Origin: JAGVSZ01 sp019137045 | GTDB lineage: Bacteria > Pseudomonadota > Gammaproteobacteria > Burkholderiales > SG8-39 | Reading direction: 5' to 3' | DNA length: 64,000 bases | Assembly: GCA_046347635.1 (NCBI GenBank) | Contig: JAXMFT010000004.1 | Coordinates: forward strand, 248,001-312,000 | Shown here: one piece after another, positions 24,120-32,515 of the stretch | Numbering within the stretch: the stretch's first letter is position 1 | Layout: each line of letters starts with the position of its first letter | The notes under the pieces: generated by a model | What the model was told of the DNA's origin: nothing | Database searches by the model: none | What the model saw: the letters and a program-made list of their open reading frames with translations, nothing else | Program-made: the position numbers and the translations under genes

Positions 24120-25295
24120 GTGCACGACGACACCAAGGTGATCCACTCCGGGCGGCACCCGGAGCGCTTCGAGGGCGCGGTGAACCCGCCCGTGTTCCAT
24201 GCGTCCACCATCCTCGCGCGCTCGCTCGCGGAGTGGGAGGGCAAGAAGGCCGACCGGGCGCGCGGCGTGCCCGGAACCTACTACGGCCGGATGGGAACGC
24301 CGACCACGCAGGCGCTGGAGGAGGCCGTGCGCGAGCTCGAGGGCGGTCACGCGACCGTGCTCGTCCCCTCGGGGCTCGCGGCGTGCGCGGTGGCGCTGCT
24401 CAGCACGGTGCAGGCCGGAGACCACGTGCTGATCACGGACAACGTGTACGGCCCGACGCGCACGTTCGCGACGCGCTTCCTCGCGCGCTTCGGCGTCGAG
24501 GCGACCTTCTTCGATCCGCTCATCGGCGCGGGCATCGGCGCGCTCATGCGCGACGACACGCGCGCGGTGTTCCTCGAGTCGCCCGGGTCGCTCAGCTTCG
24601 AGGTGCAGGACGTGCCGGCGCTCGCCGCGGCGGCGCGCGCGCGCGGCGCGACCGTGCTCATGGACAACACGTGGGCGACGCCGCTCTACTTCAAGCCGCT
24701 CGCGCACGGCGTCGACCTCTCGATCCAGGCCGCGACCAAGTACGTGGTCGGCCACTCCGACGCGCTGCTCGGCACGATCACCGCGAACGAGCGCGCGGCC
24801 GAGCGGCTGCGCGCTGCGCACTACGAGCTCGGCCAGACGGTCGGTCCCGACGACGCGAACCTCGCGAGCCGGGGCCTGCGCACGATGGCGGTGCGCCTTC
24901 CCCGGCACTGGGCGACCGGCGTGCGCCTCGCCGAGTGGATCGCGCGCCAGCCCGAGGTCGAGCGCGTCCTGCACCCCGCGCTGCCGGGAGATCCCGGACA
25001 CGCGCTCTGGAAGCGCGACTTCGCCGGCGCGAGCGGGCTCTTCGGGGTGGTGCTGAAGCCGGTCGCCCGCGCCGCGTACGCCGCGCTGATCGACGGCCTG
25101 GAGCTCTTCGGCATCGGCGCCTCGTGGGGCGGTTACGAGAGCCTGATCATGCCGATGAGCCCGGGCGACACGCGCTCGGCTACGAACTGGAACTACCCCG
25201 GCCCCTGCTTCCGCATCCACGCCGGGCTCGAGCAGCCCGACGACCTGCTCGCCGACCTCGAAGGCGGATTCCGGCGGCTGCGCGCCAGGCTGTAG
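24120..25295 (+). CDS. metC: Cystathionine beta-lyase
   Basis: A 391-residue Cys/Met-metabolism PLP enzyme (fold type I). I chose GTG 24120, which gives the usual family length and the start TKVIHSGRHPERFEGAVNPPVFHAST; an earlier in-frame start would add about 40 atypical residues. YYGRMGTPT contacts PLP phosphate, and the Schiff-base Lys is in IQAATKYVVGHSD. NTWATP with the preceding Asp and the C-terminal ASWGGYESL (Trp/Gly/Glu typical of MetC) support beta-lyase over gamma-synthase. It releases homocysteine, pyruvate and ammonia. Confidence 0.9.
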   Translation: MHDDTKVIHSGRHPERFEGAVNPPVFHASTILARSLAEWEGKKADRARGVPGTYYGRMGTPTTQALEEAVRELEGGHATVLVPSGLAACAVALLSTVQAGDHVLITDNVYGPTRTFATRFLARFGVEATFFDPLIGAGIGALMRDDTRAVFLESPGSLSFEVQDVPALAAAARARGATVLMDNTWATPLYFKPLAHGVDLSIQAATKYVVGHSDALLGTITANERAAERLRAAHYELGQTVGPDDANLASRGLRTMAVRLPRHWATGVRLAEWIARQPEVERVLHPALPGDPGHALWKRDFAGASGLFGVVLKPVARAAYAALIDGLELFGIGASWGGYESLIMPMSPGDTRSATNWNYPGPCFRIHAGLEQPDDLLADLEGGFRRLRARL

Positions 25296-25326
25296 CGGAC
25301 CAGGCGGGGCGGCCGTCGTGCCGGGC

Positions 25327-25332
25327 TAGAAT
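25327..25332 (+). promoter_or_regulatory. Candidate -10 box (TAGAAT) upstream of the DapA-family gene
   Basis: TAGAAT lies 30 bp upstream of ATG 25363 in the short gap after metC, suggesting separate transcription. Confidence 0.4.
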
Positions 25333-25362
25333 GACGCCCTCCCCGCCGTCGCGGAGCCCGTC

Positions 25363-26301
25363 ATGGCCAAGCTGAAGATCGAAGGCTCGTTCGTCGCCCT
25401 GATCACCCCGTTCAACAAGGACGGCGCGGTGGATTTCGGCGCGTTCCGGACGCTGCTCAAGTTCCAGGAGGACCACGGCACCCGCGCGGTGCTGATCATG
25501 GGCTCGACCGGCGAGACCTCGATGCTCGCGCCCGAGGAGAAGAAGGCGATCATCGTCGAGACCGCGAAGATGAAGAGCGGGAAGATGCTCTGCTTCTACG
25601 GCTGCACCGGCAACAACACCGAGGCCACGATCGAGAACGTGAGGTTCGCGCGGGCGAACGGCGCCGACGGCGCGATCCTCGCGGCGCCCGCCTACATCTG
25701 CGCCTCCGAGGCCGACGCCGAGCAGTTCTTCCTCGAGGTCGCGGACGCGACCGACCTTCCGCTCGGCATCTACAACAACCCGCCGCGCGTGAAGACCGAT
25801 CTCCACTGGGACCACCTGCTGCGCATCTTCCGGCACCCTAACTATGTGGTGCACAAGGAGTCGACGACGCGCGTCGGGCAGGTGGCGCAGGTCCTCGCCG
25901 CGCAGCCCGACGTCTCGGTGATGTGCTGCGACTCTCCCAATCTCGGGCTGGTCGTGCCCACGATGTCGCTCGGGGGGCACGGCACCGCCAACATGACCGG
26001 CAACATCGCCCCGGCGGAGCTCGCGACGATCTCGGCGCCCTGGCGCGGCTACGCCGAGGCGCAGGCGTTCAAGGAGACGTACCTGCGCTGCCTGCCGCTC
26101 CTGCACTACACCTACTCGGCGATCAACCCGGTCGCGGTGAAATCGCTCATGCGGGCGATCGGGCTGCCGGCGGGCGCGCTGCGCCGGCCGCTGCGCGCGC
26201 TCGAGGGCGAGGCGCTGGAGAAGGGCGTACGGGTCGTGCGCGAGCTCGGCCTCGACCGGAAGTACGGGCTCAAGATCCCGTCCGCGCTCAAGGTCGCATA
26301 G
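25363..26301 (+). CDS. DapA/NanA-family class I aldolase
   Basis: A 312-residue TIM-barrel lyase of the dihydrodipicolinate synthase/N-acetylneuraminate lyase family. MGSTGETSML is the substrate carboxylate-binding loop, YNNPPRV holds the catalytic Tyr, and VVHKESTTR the Schiff-base Lys. The sequence is longer than typical DapA and the C-terminal region (LHYTYSAINPVAVKSLMRAIGLPAGALRRPL) fits the DapA group, but the barrel lacks features that identify one substrate. It could be a true DapA or a keto-acid aldolase of catabolism. It is convergent with the LysR gene. Confidence 0.82.
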   Translation: MAKLKIEGSFVALITPFNKDGAVDFGAFRTLLKFQEDHGTRAVLIMGSTGETSMLAPEEKKAIIVETAKMKSGKMLCFYGCTGNNTEATIENVRFARANGADGAILAAPAYICASEADAEQFFLEVADATDLPLGIYNNPPRVKTDLHWDHLLRIFRHPNYVVHKESTTRVGQVAQVLAAQPDVSVMCCDSPNLGLVVPTMSLGGHGTANMTGNIAPAELATISAPWRGYAEAQAFKETYLRCLPLLHYTYSAINPVAVKSLMRAIGLPAGALRRPLRALEGEALEKGVRVVRELGLDRKYGLKIPSALKVA

Positions 26302-26389
26302 CCGCGTCCCCTGCCGCGCGGGCGGCGGGACGGGACCGGGGTCCCCAGCGGCGGCGTGCGGCGCGAGGAGTCGTCCCGACGGCGACGCG

Positions 26390-27301
26390 TCACTCCCGGG
26401 TCGTCGCGAGCGCGCCGCCGGCGAACGCCGCGGCGAGAAAGTCCACGAAGGCGCGCACCTTGGCCGAGAGGTGCCGGCGGCTCGCGTACACGGCGTAGAT
26501 CCCCGCCGGCGCCGGCGCGTAGTCGGGGAGTACCCGCACCAGCCGGCCCGCCGCGAGCTCCGCGGCGACCATGAAGTCGGGCTCCATCGCGATCCCGATC
26601 CCCTCCACCGCCGCGGCGATGAGCAGATCGCCGTTGTTCGCGTGCACCGGGCCCGAGACGCGGACCGCGTGCTCCCCGCCGGCCCGATCCCGGAAGCGCC
26701 AGGTGCTCCGCAGCGGCAGGTATTCGTAGGTCAGGCAGGCGTGGTGCGCGAGGTCGGCCGGCGTCGCGGGCGCGCCGCGCTCGCGCAGGTAGAGCGGGGC
26801 GGCGCACGTCACCAGTCGCGTCTCGCCGAGCCGGCGCCCGATCAGGTTCTGGCCCGGCGCCTCGCCGATGCGCAGGGCGAGGTCGAACCCCTCCTCCACG
26901 AGATCGACGAAACGGTCGGAGAGCTGGACGTCGAACCGGACTTCGGGATGGCGCGCGACGAACGCGCCGACGAGCCGGGCCGCGTGGCGCACGCCGAAGC
27001 TGATTCCGCACGTGAGGCGCACCGTGCCGCGCGGCCGCGCCGCGCTCCGGGTCGCCATCTGTTCCGCCTCGTCCAGGTCAGCAAGCACTTGCACACTTCG
27101 CTCGTAGAAGTCCTGACCGCTCTCGGTGAGGCTGAGCCGCCGGGTCGTCCGGTTGAGCAGGCGGACGTCCAAGCGCGCCTCGAGGTCAGCGATGTGCCGA
27201 GAGCACGCGGACGTCGAGATCCCGAGTCGGGTCGCGGCTTTGGCGAAACTGCCGTCTTCCACGACACGGACGAACACTTGCATGGCGGTAAAGCGGTCCA
27301 T
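26390..27301 (-). CDS. LysR-family transcriptional regulator
   Basis: A 303-residue regulator. The winged HTH (MDRFTAMQVFVRVVEDGSFAKAATRLGIS with SACSRHIADLEARLDVRLLNR) occupies residues 1-60; a periplasmic-binding-like effector domain follows. The subgroup resembles those that use TRRLSLTE and GRRLGETRLVTCA (CrgA/DsdC-like). It is divergent from DoxX and two GST genes across an AT-rich gap, so they are the likely targets. The inducer is unknown. Confidence 0.9.
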   Translation of the reverse strand: MDRFTAMQVFVRVVEDGSFAKAATRLGISTSACSRHIADLEARLDVRLLNRTTRRLSLTESGQDFYERSVQVLADLDEAEQMATRSAARPRGTVRLTCGISFGVRHAARLVGAFVARHPEVRFDVQLSDRFVDLVEEGFDLALRIGEAPGQNLIGRRLGETRLVTCAAPLYLRERGAPATPADLAHHACLTYEYLPLRSTWRFRDRAGGEHAVRVSGPVHANNGDLLIAAAVEGIGIAMEPDFMVAAELAAGRLVRVLPDYAPAPAGIYAVYASRRHLSAKVRAFVDFLAAAFAGGALATTRE

Positions 27302-27409
27302 TCTATTATTCAGTAAATCGGGAGAATGAATTGCAGAATAGCATCTTTATCCCGATATTAGCAATTGGCAGAATCAACTCATTCCGATCCCATCTCGAGG
27401 AGCCTCACC
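27302..27409. promoter_or_regulatory. AT-rich divergent control region, LysR / DoxX
   Basis: This gap is strikingly AT-rich compared with its surroundings. It contains two nested inverted repeats: ATCGGG (27317-27322) with CCCGAT (27351-27356), and AATTGC (27329-27334) with GCAATT (27361-27366). Such features fit LysR operators controlling both directions. A good ribosome site (GAGGAG near 27396) precedes the DoxX GTG. Confidence 0.55.
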
Positions 27410-27832
27410 GTGATCGACGTCCGCACTGCCCCCTACGCCGCGTTCGTGCTGCGCATCGCGCTCGGCGCAATGTTCATCGCGCACGCCCTGCTCAAGTTCG
27501 TCGCCTTCACCCTGCCGGGCACCGTGCAGTTCTTCGAATCGCTCGGCCTGCCCGGCGTGCTCGCCTACGTCACGGTCTGGGCCGAGCTGATCGGCGGCGC
27601 GCTGATCCTCGCCGGCCTCGGCACGCGCTGGGTGGCCGCCGCGCTCGTGCCGATCCTGCTCGGCGCGCTCTGGGTCCACTCCGGCAACGGCTGGCTGTTC
27701 ACCGCGCAGGGCGGCGGCTGGGAGTACCCGGCCTTCCTGGCGGCCGCCGCGGCTGCGCTGGCGCTGCTCGGCGACGGCAAGTTCGCGCTTTCGAGTCTCT
27801 TCATCCGCGCGCCGCAGCTGCGCGCCGCTTAA
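27410..27832 (+). CDS. DoxX family membrane protein
   Basis: A 140-residue protein with four transmembrane segments: APYAAFVLRIALGAMFIAHAL, the GVLAYVTVWAELIGGALILAG motif, WVAAALVPILLGALWVH, and YPAFLAAAAAALALLG. This is the DoxX/DoxD-like fold. GTG 27410 is preceded by GAGGAG; a TTG at 27365 lacks a site. DoxX homologues act with redox partners in thiol or radical stress; with two GST genes downstream, a role in detoxification is plausible. Divergent from the LysR gene. Confidence 0.85.
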   Translation: MIDVRTAPYAAFVLRIALGAMFIAHALLKFVAFTLPGTVQFFESLGLPGVLAYVTVWAELIGGALILAGLGTRWVAAALVPILLGALWVHSGNGWLFTAQGGGWEYPAFLAAAAAALALLGDGKFALSSLFIRAPQLRAA

Positions 27833-27845
27833 CAGGAGAACGCAT

Positions 27846-28454
27846 ATGAAGCTCTACTACTCACCCGGCGCCTGCTCCCTCTCGCCGCACATCGTCGCCC
27901 GCGAGGCGGGCATCGCGCTCGACCTGGTGAAGGTCGATCTCAAGGCGCGCAAGCTCGAGGACGGCGGCGACTACGCCCGCATCAACGCCAAGGGCTACGT
28001 GCCGACGCTCGCGCTCGACGACGGCACGCTCCTCACCGAGGGGCCGGCGATCGTGCAGTACCTCGCCGACCGCGCGCCCGCGTCAGGCCTCGCGCCGGCG
28101 AACGGCACGATCGAGCGCTACCGCCTCCAGGAGTGGCTGAACTTCCTCACCTCCGAGGTGCACAAGTCGTTCTCGCCCCTCTTCAACCCGCAGGCGGCGG
28201 AGGGCTGGAAGGAAGCCGCGCGCGCGAACATCGCGCGCCGCTTCGACTTCCTCGCGGAGCGGCTCGGCCCGAGCGCGTACCTCATGGGCGAGCGCTTCAC
28301 GGTCGCCGACGCCTACCTCTTCGTCCTCCTCAACTGGTGCCCGTGGACCGGCGTCGACCTCGGTCGCTGGCCGGCGCTGCAGGCGTACCACGCGCGCGTC
28401 GCCGCGCGGCCGAAGGTGCAGGAGGCGCTGCGCGCCGAAGGGCTCGCAAAGTAG
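27846..28454 (+). CDS. Glutathione S-transferase (beta class-like)
   Basis: A 202-residue GST. The N-terminus KLYYSPGACSLSPHIVAREAG has the catalytic Ser/Cys pattern of beta-class enzymes, with the cis-Pro motif GYVPTLALDDG and TEGPAIVQYLADR. The C-terminal helical domain includes FTVADAYLFVLLNWCPWTGVDL. Enzymes of this type conjugate glutathione to electrophiles. It follows DoxX by 13 nt. Confidence 0.92.
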   Translation: MKLYYSPGACSLSPHIVAREAGIALDLVKVDLKARKLEDGGDYARINAKGYVPTLALDDGTLLTEGPAIVQYLADRAPASGLAPANGTIERYRLQEWLNFLTSEVHKSFSPLFNPQAAEGWKEAARANIARRFDFLAERLGPSAYLMGERFTVADAYLFVLLNWCPWTGVDLGRWPALQAYHARVAARPKVQEALRAEGLAK

Positions 28455-28460
28455 TCGCGG

Positions 28461-28490
28461 CCCCGCGCGCGGCTTGCGCCGCGCGCGGGG
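28461..28490. terminator. Strong 13-bp hairpin between the two GST genes
   Basis: A perfect 13-bp GC stem (28461-28473 with 28478-28490) closes a TTGC loop 6 nt after the first GST stop. There is no T tract. It could terminate or protect the upstream mRNA. Confidence 0.45.
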
Positions 28491-28534
28491 GGCCGGTACC
28501 CTGCGCGGCCTGACCGACTCGCAGGGGGAAGCCC

Positions 28535-29194
28535 ATGATCGAACTCTACTTCGCGCCCGGCGCCTGCTCGTTCGTGCCGCACGCGGGGCTCGAAATCGTG
28601 CAGGCGGCGACTGGAGAGAGCTTCGAGCCGAGGCTGGTGAAGCTGCATCGCGGCGAGAACCGCACGCCCGAGTACCTCGCGATGAATCCGAACGGGCAGG
28701 TCCCGGTGCTCGTGGTCGACGGCAAGGTGCTCACGCAGATCGTCGCGATCTGCGACTACCTCGACCGGCGCTTTCCGCAGGCCGGCCTGCTGCCGACCGA
28801 ATCCTGGGCGCGCGCGCAGGCGCTGTCGCAGCTCGTGTGGATGAACAACACCGCCCATCCCACCTTCAACCAGGTGTTCATGCCCGACCGCTACGCCGAG
28901 AGCGAAGCGGCGCGCGCCGAGGTGCGGGCCAACGCGGCGGCACGCTATCGCGCCTGCCTCGAGCGGGTCCAGGACTGGGCGGCGGGCGCGGCGCCGTACT
29001 GGTTCGGCGCCCGGCCGTCGTTCCATGATGCCTACGCCTTCACGCTGCTGCGCTGGGGCGGCTTTGCCGGCATCGACCCGGCCTCGCTGCCGCGCTATCG
29101 GGCGTACGTCGAGCGCGTGATGCAGGCGGCGCCGGTGGCCGCCGCGCTCGCGCGCGAGCGCGTCAAGCTCGACACCTACAAGCCGGCGGCGTAG
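28535..29194 (+). CDS. Glutathione S-transferase family protein
   Basis: A 219-residue GST homologue. It starts IELYFAPGACSFVPHAGLEIV, with MNPNGQVPVLVVDGKVLTQIVAICDYLDRRFP as the thioredoxin-fold part and an all-helical C-domain with SFHDAYAFTLLRWGGFAGID. It is diverged from the first GST but has the same overall layout. A GGGGGAA ribosome site precedes the ATG. It is convergent with the molybdopterin gene, 10 bp away. Confidence 0.88.
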   Translation: MIELYFAPGACSFVPHAGLEIVQAATGESFEPRLVKLHRGENRTPEYLAMNPNGQVPVLVVDGKVLTQIVAICDYLDRRFPQAGLLPTESWARAQALSQLVWMNNTAHPTFNQVFMPDRYAESEAARAEVRANAAARYRACLERVQDWAAGAAPYWFGARPSFHDAYAFTLLRWGGFAGIDPASLPRYRAYVERVMQAAPVAAALARERVKLDTYKPAA

Positions 29195-29204
29195 ACGCGG
29201 ACCG

Positions 29205-31577
29205 CTACCGGCGCCGCGTCGTGCGGCGCGTCGGTGGCGCGGCCGGCGACCGTGCCCGCGCACGCGATCCAGCCGAACCGCCGCCGGCGCCGGCCACCGG
29301 AGTCTGCAGTCGGACGACCGGCGCTTTGCGTGCGTAGGGCTCCACGTCCACGAGCGCGGACAGCGCCGCGCACCCCTGCGTGAGCCGCGAGGTGCCCACG
29401 TCGAGCGACAGCACGTTCGGATTGCCCGCGAGGTCGAGCCCGTGCGCATCGGGCGCGTACCACGCGCCGGTCGCCATCACCGCCACCCCGGGCCGCACGC
29501 CCTCGTCGAGCACGGCGCCCGCGAGGCACGCGCCGCGGTCGTTGAACACGCGCACGAGCTGGCCCGGCTTGATCTTCCGCCGGGCCGCGTCGGCCGGGTT
29601 GAGCCGGATCGGCTCGCGGCCCGCAACCTTGTTCGCCTGCGCGACCGGGCCGGGATCCATCTGCGCGTGCAGGCGGTCGGGCGGCTGGATCGTCACGAGG
29701 TGCAGCGGAAAGGCCTTCGCCGCGGGCGCGCCGAGCCACTCGCCGGGCGCGAGCCACGCGGGGTGCGGCGGGCAGTCGTCGTAGCCGAACGACGCGATGC
29801 GCTCGGAGTAGAGCTCGATCTTCCCGGACGGCGTCTTGAGCGGGTTCGCTTCCGGATCCGCGCGGAACGATTCGAACAGCACGAACGGCTGCGCCGGGGG
29901 CGGCAGCTCGACGTAGCCCCGCTCCCAGAAGGCGTTGAATTCCGGCAGGTCGACGTCCCGCCGGGCGGCGCCCTCGCGCACGCCGTCCCAGATCCAGCGC
30001 AGCCACTGCATCTCGCTCCGCCCCGCGCTGAAGGCGTCCGCGCACCCGAGGCGCGCCGCGAGCTCGTTGAAGACGTCGAAGTCGTTGCGGCTCGCCGCGA
30101 CCGGCTTGATCGCCTGGTGCATGGCGAACACGTAGCGGTCGCGCGAGCTGCCGCCGACGTCGTTGCGCTCCAGGACGGTGGTTGCGGGCAGGACGATGTC
30201 GGCGTGACGCGCGGTCGCCGTCCACCAGCTCTCGTGCACGACGACCGTCTCCGGCCTCGCCCAGGCGAGGCGGAAGCGGTTGAGGTCCTGGTGATGGTGG
30301 AACGGGTTGCCGCCCGCCCAGTAGACGAGGCGGACGTCAGGGTAGTAATCGGTGTTGCCGTTGAACTCGAACGGCTCGCGCGGGTGCAGCAGCATGTCGG
30401 CCACCCGCGCCACCGGTATCGCGCGCGCGGCGGGGTTGGCTCCGAGCGGCAGCTCGGGCGCCGGCAGGTCGAGGCGCGGGTTGCCGACGCCGTTCGTCGA
30501 GCCGTGCCCGAACGCGAACCCGCCCCCGGGCAGGCCGACCTGGCCGAGCATCGCCGCCAGCGCGATCGCCATCCAGTAGGGCTGTTCGCCGCGGTGTGCC
30601 CGCTGCAGCGACCACGCGACGGTGATCATGCTGCGGTTCGCGGCGAGGCGCTGCGCGAGCGCGCGGATCGCCGCGGCGGGGACCTCGCAGATCGCCGCGG
30701 CCCACTCCGGCGTCTTCGCGACGCCGTCGGCCGTCCCCAGCACGTAGTCGCGCAGCCGCTCGAACCCCACGCAGCAGCGCGCGAGGAACGCCGCGTCGTG
30801 CAATCCCGCGGCGATCAGCGCGTGCGCGACGCCGAGCATCAGCGCCGCGTCGGTGTTCGGCCGGATGGAAAGCCACTGGGCGCCGAGGAAGTCCGGCGCG
30901 TCGGCGCGCGTCGGGCTGACGACGACGAATTCGACCCCGGCGTCCTTCGCCGCGCGCAGCCACTGCCCCATCGTGTGCTCGCCCGCCCCGCCGGCGGTGA
31001 TCTGGCCGTTCTTGAGCGCGAGCCCGCCGAAAGCGACGAAGAGCCGCGTGTGCGCGACGATGCTCGCCCAGTCGGTGACCCGGCCCGTCAGCGGGGCGTA
31101 CGTCCCGATGACGTGCGGGAGCAGGGCCTGCGCCGCCCCCCAGGAGTAGTTGCCGGTCTGGTCGACGCAGCCGCCGCCGGCGAAGAGGAACCGCCGCAGC
31201 TGCGTGCGCGCGTGATGAAAGCGCCCGGCGGAGGCCCAGCCGTAGGAGCCGCCGAAGATCGCGCTCGCCCCGTGCGCGGCGCGCACGCGCGCGAGCTCGC
31301 CCGCGACGAGGCGCAGCGCCTGGTCCCAGCCGACCTCGACGAACGGCTCGCGCCCGCGCTGCGAGCCGTCGCTGCGGCCCGGACTCTTCAGCCAGCCCGC
31401 GCGCACCGCCGGTCGCGCGACCCGGAGGTGCGAGTGCACCATCGCCGGGATCGCCGCGAGCATCGGCGAGGGCGCGGGGTCGCGCGCGAACGGCTCGCAG
31501 CGCACGACGCGGTCGCCGGCGACCACCGCCGTGAAGGCGCCCCAGTGGGAGAGCGATTGAAAGCGCTGCTCGTGCAC
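29205..31577 (-). CDS. Molybdopterin-dependent S/N-oxide reductase (BisC/TorA family)
   Basis: A 790-residue DMSO-reductase-family enzyme without an N-terminal iron-sulfur motif. SYGWASAGRFHHARTQLRRFL and the Mo ligand Ser in GNYSWGAAQ are typical of BisC/DorA/TorA. Further pterin contacts: GGNPFHHHQDLNR, ESWWTATARHADIVLPA, LERND. No Tat or Sec signal is visible, so it should be cytoplasmic like biotin sulfoxide reductase (BisC), reducing a sulfoxide or N-oxide with soluble donors. Start GTG 31577. The last 25 residues are Arg/Ala-rich and look unconserved. Confidence 0.88.
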   Translation of the reverse strand: MHEQRFQSLSHWGAFTAVVAGDRVVRCEPFARDPAPSPMLAAIPAMVHSHLRVARPAVRAGWLKSPGRSDGSQRGREPFVEVGWDQALRLVAGELARVRAAHGASAIFGGSYGWASAGRFHHARTQLRRFLFAGGGCVDQTGNYSWGAAQALLPHVIGTYAPLTGRVTDWASIVAHTRLFVAFGGLALKNGQITAGGAGEHTMGQWLRAAKDAGVEFVVVSPTRADAPDFLGAQWLSIRPNTDAALMLGVAHALIAAGLHDAAFLARCCVGFERLRDYVLGTADGVAKTPEWAAAICEVPAAAIRALAQRLAANRSMITVAWSLQRAHRGEQPYWMAIALAAMLGQVGLPGGGFAFGHGSTNGVGNPRLDLPAPELPLGANPAARAIPVARVADMLLHPREPFEFNGNTDYYPDVRLVYWAGGNPFHHHQDLNRFRLAWARPETVVVHESWWTATARHADIVLPATTVLERNDVGGSSRDRYVFAMHQAIKPVAASRNDFDVFNELAARLGCADAFSAGRSEMQWLRWIWDGVREGAARRDVDLPEFNAFWERGYVELPPPAQPFVLFESFRADPEANPLKTPSGKIELYSERIASFGYDDCPPHPAWLAPGEWLGAPAAKAFPLHLVTIQPPDRLHAQMDPGPVAQANKVAGREPIRLNPADAARRKIKPGQLVRVFNDRGACLAGAVLDEGVRPGVAVMATGAWYAPDAHGLDLAGNPNVLSLDVGTSRLTQGCAALSALVDVEPYARKAPVVRLQTPVAGAGGGSAGSRARARSPAAPPTRRTTRRR

Positions 31578-31715
31578 GATTTGACCGGCGGCAGTCTAGC
31601 AAATGAAAATGCCGGGTCGATGGAAACGGCCGCGGCAGGCGGTGCTCGCTCCGCATCCGGGGGAGCGCACGGGGAACGCCGCGCAGCGACGCAACCCCTG
31701 GAAGCGCAAAGGGTC

Positions 31716-32495
31716 ATGGACCTCGGCATTGCGGGCAGACGGGCGCTGGTGCTGGGCGCGAGCCGCGGGCTCGGGCGCGCGTGCGCGCTCGCGCTCGCGC
31801 GCGAAGGCGCCGACCTGACGATCGTGGCGCGCGATCCCGGACGCCTCGCGGCGGCGGCGGCCGAGCTGCGCGCGGCGACGGGTGCGGCGGTCGCCGCGGT
31901 TGCCGGTGACCTCCGGACCGCGGCCGGGCGGGAGGCGGCGCTTGCCGCGTGCCCCGCGCCGGACATCCTGGTCACCAACGCCGAGGGCTTCCCGCCCGGG
32001 GACTTCCGCGACTACGCTCGCGCGGACTGGATCGCGGCGCTGGACGACATGATGCTCGGCCCGATCGAGCTCGTCCGGCGCACCCTGGACGGCATGATCG
32101 CGCGGCGCTTCGGGCGCGTCGTGAACGTCGTGTCGCGCAGCGTGAAGAGCCCCCAGGGCGACCTGCCGCTCTCGAACGGCGCGCGCGCCGGGCTGGTGGG
32201 CTTCGTCGCCGGGCTCGCGCGCCAGGTCGCGCGGCACAACGTGACCATCAACAACCTGCTGCCGGGCATCTTCGCCTCGGACGCGCAGCGCCGCCACGTG
32301 CAGGGCCTGGTGGCCGCGACCGGACGTCCGTTCGAGGACATCTGGGCCGAGCGCGCGCGCGGCAGTCCGGCGCGCCGCTACGGCGACCCGGACGAGCTCG
32401 GGGCGGCGTGCGCGTACCTCTGCTCGGCGCAGGCGGGCTACGTCACCGGGCAGAGCCTGCTCGTCGACGGCGGCGGCTACCCGGGAACTCTCTAG
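31716..32495 (+). CDS. SDR-family protein with altered catalytic residues
   Basis: A 259-residue Rossmann-fold SDR. ATG 31716; the longer open frame is antisense to the molybdopterin gene. The cofactor loop GASRGLGRACALALA is intact and the C-terminus QSLLVDGGGYPG fits FabG-like SDRs. At the active site, Ser140 is kept but the expected Tyr-x3-Lys is Ser153-x3-Arg157 (in LSNGARAGL), and the NNAG motif is TNAEG. It may bind NAD(P) without classical oxidoreductase chemistry. It is followed 20 nt later by a Bug binding protein. Confidence 0.85.
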   Translation: MDLGIAGRRALVLGASRGLGRACALALAREGADLTIVARDPGRLAAAAAELRAATGAAVAAVAGDLRTAAGREAALAACPAPDILVTNAEGFPPGDFRDYARADWIAALDDMMLGPIELVRRTLDGMIARRFGRVVNVVSRSVKSPQGDLPLSNGARAGLVGFVAGLARQVARHNVTINNLLPGIFASDAQRRHVQGLVAATGRPFEDIWAERARGSPARRYGDPDELGAACAYLCSAQAGYVTGQSLLVDGGGYPGTL

Positions 32496-32515
32496 AAAGC
32501 GGAAAGGGAACGAAG

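Noticed and set aside
29442..31715. Long plus-strand open frame antisense to the molybdopterin reductase
   Set aside because: Only the part from ATG 31716 encodes a recognisable protein (SDR); the rest is low-complexity antisense sequence.
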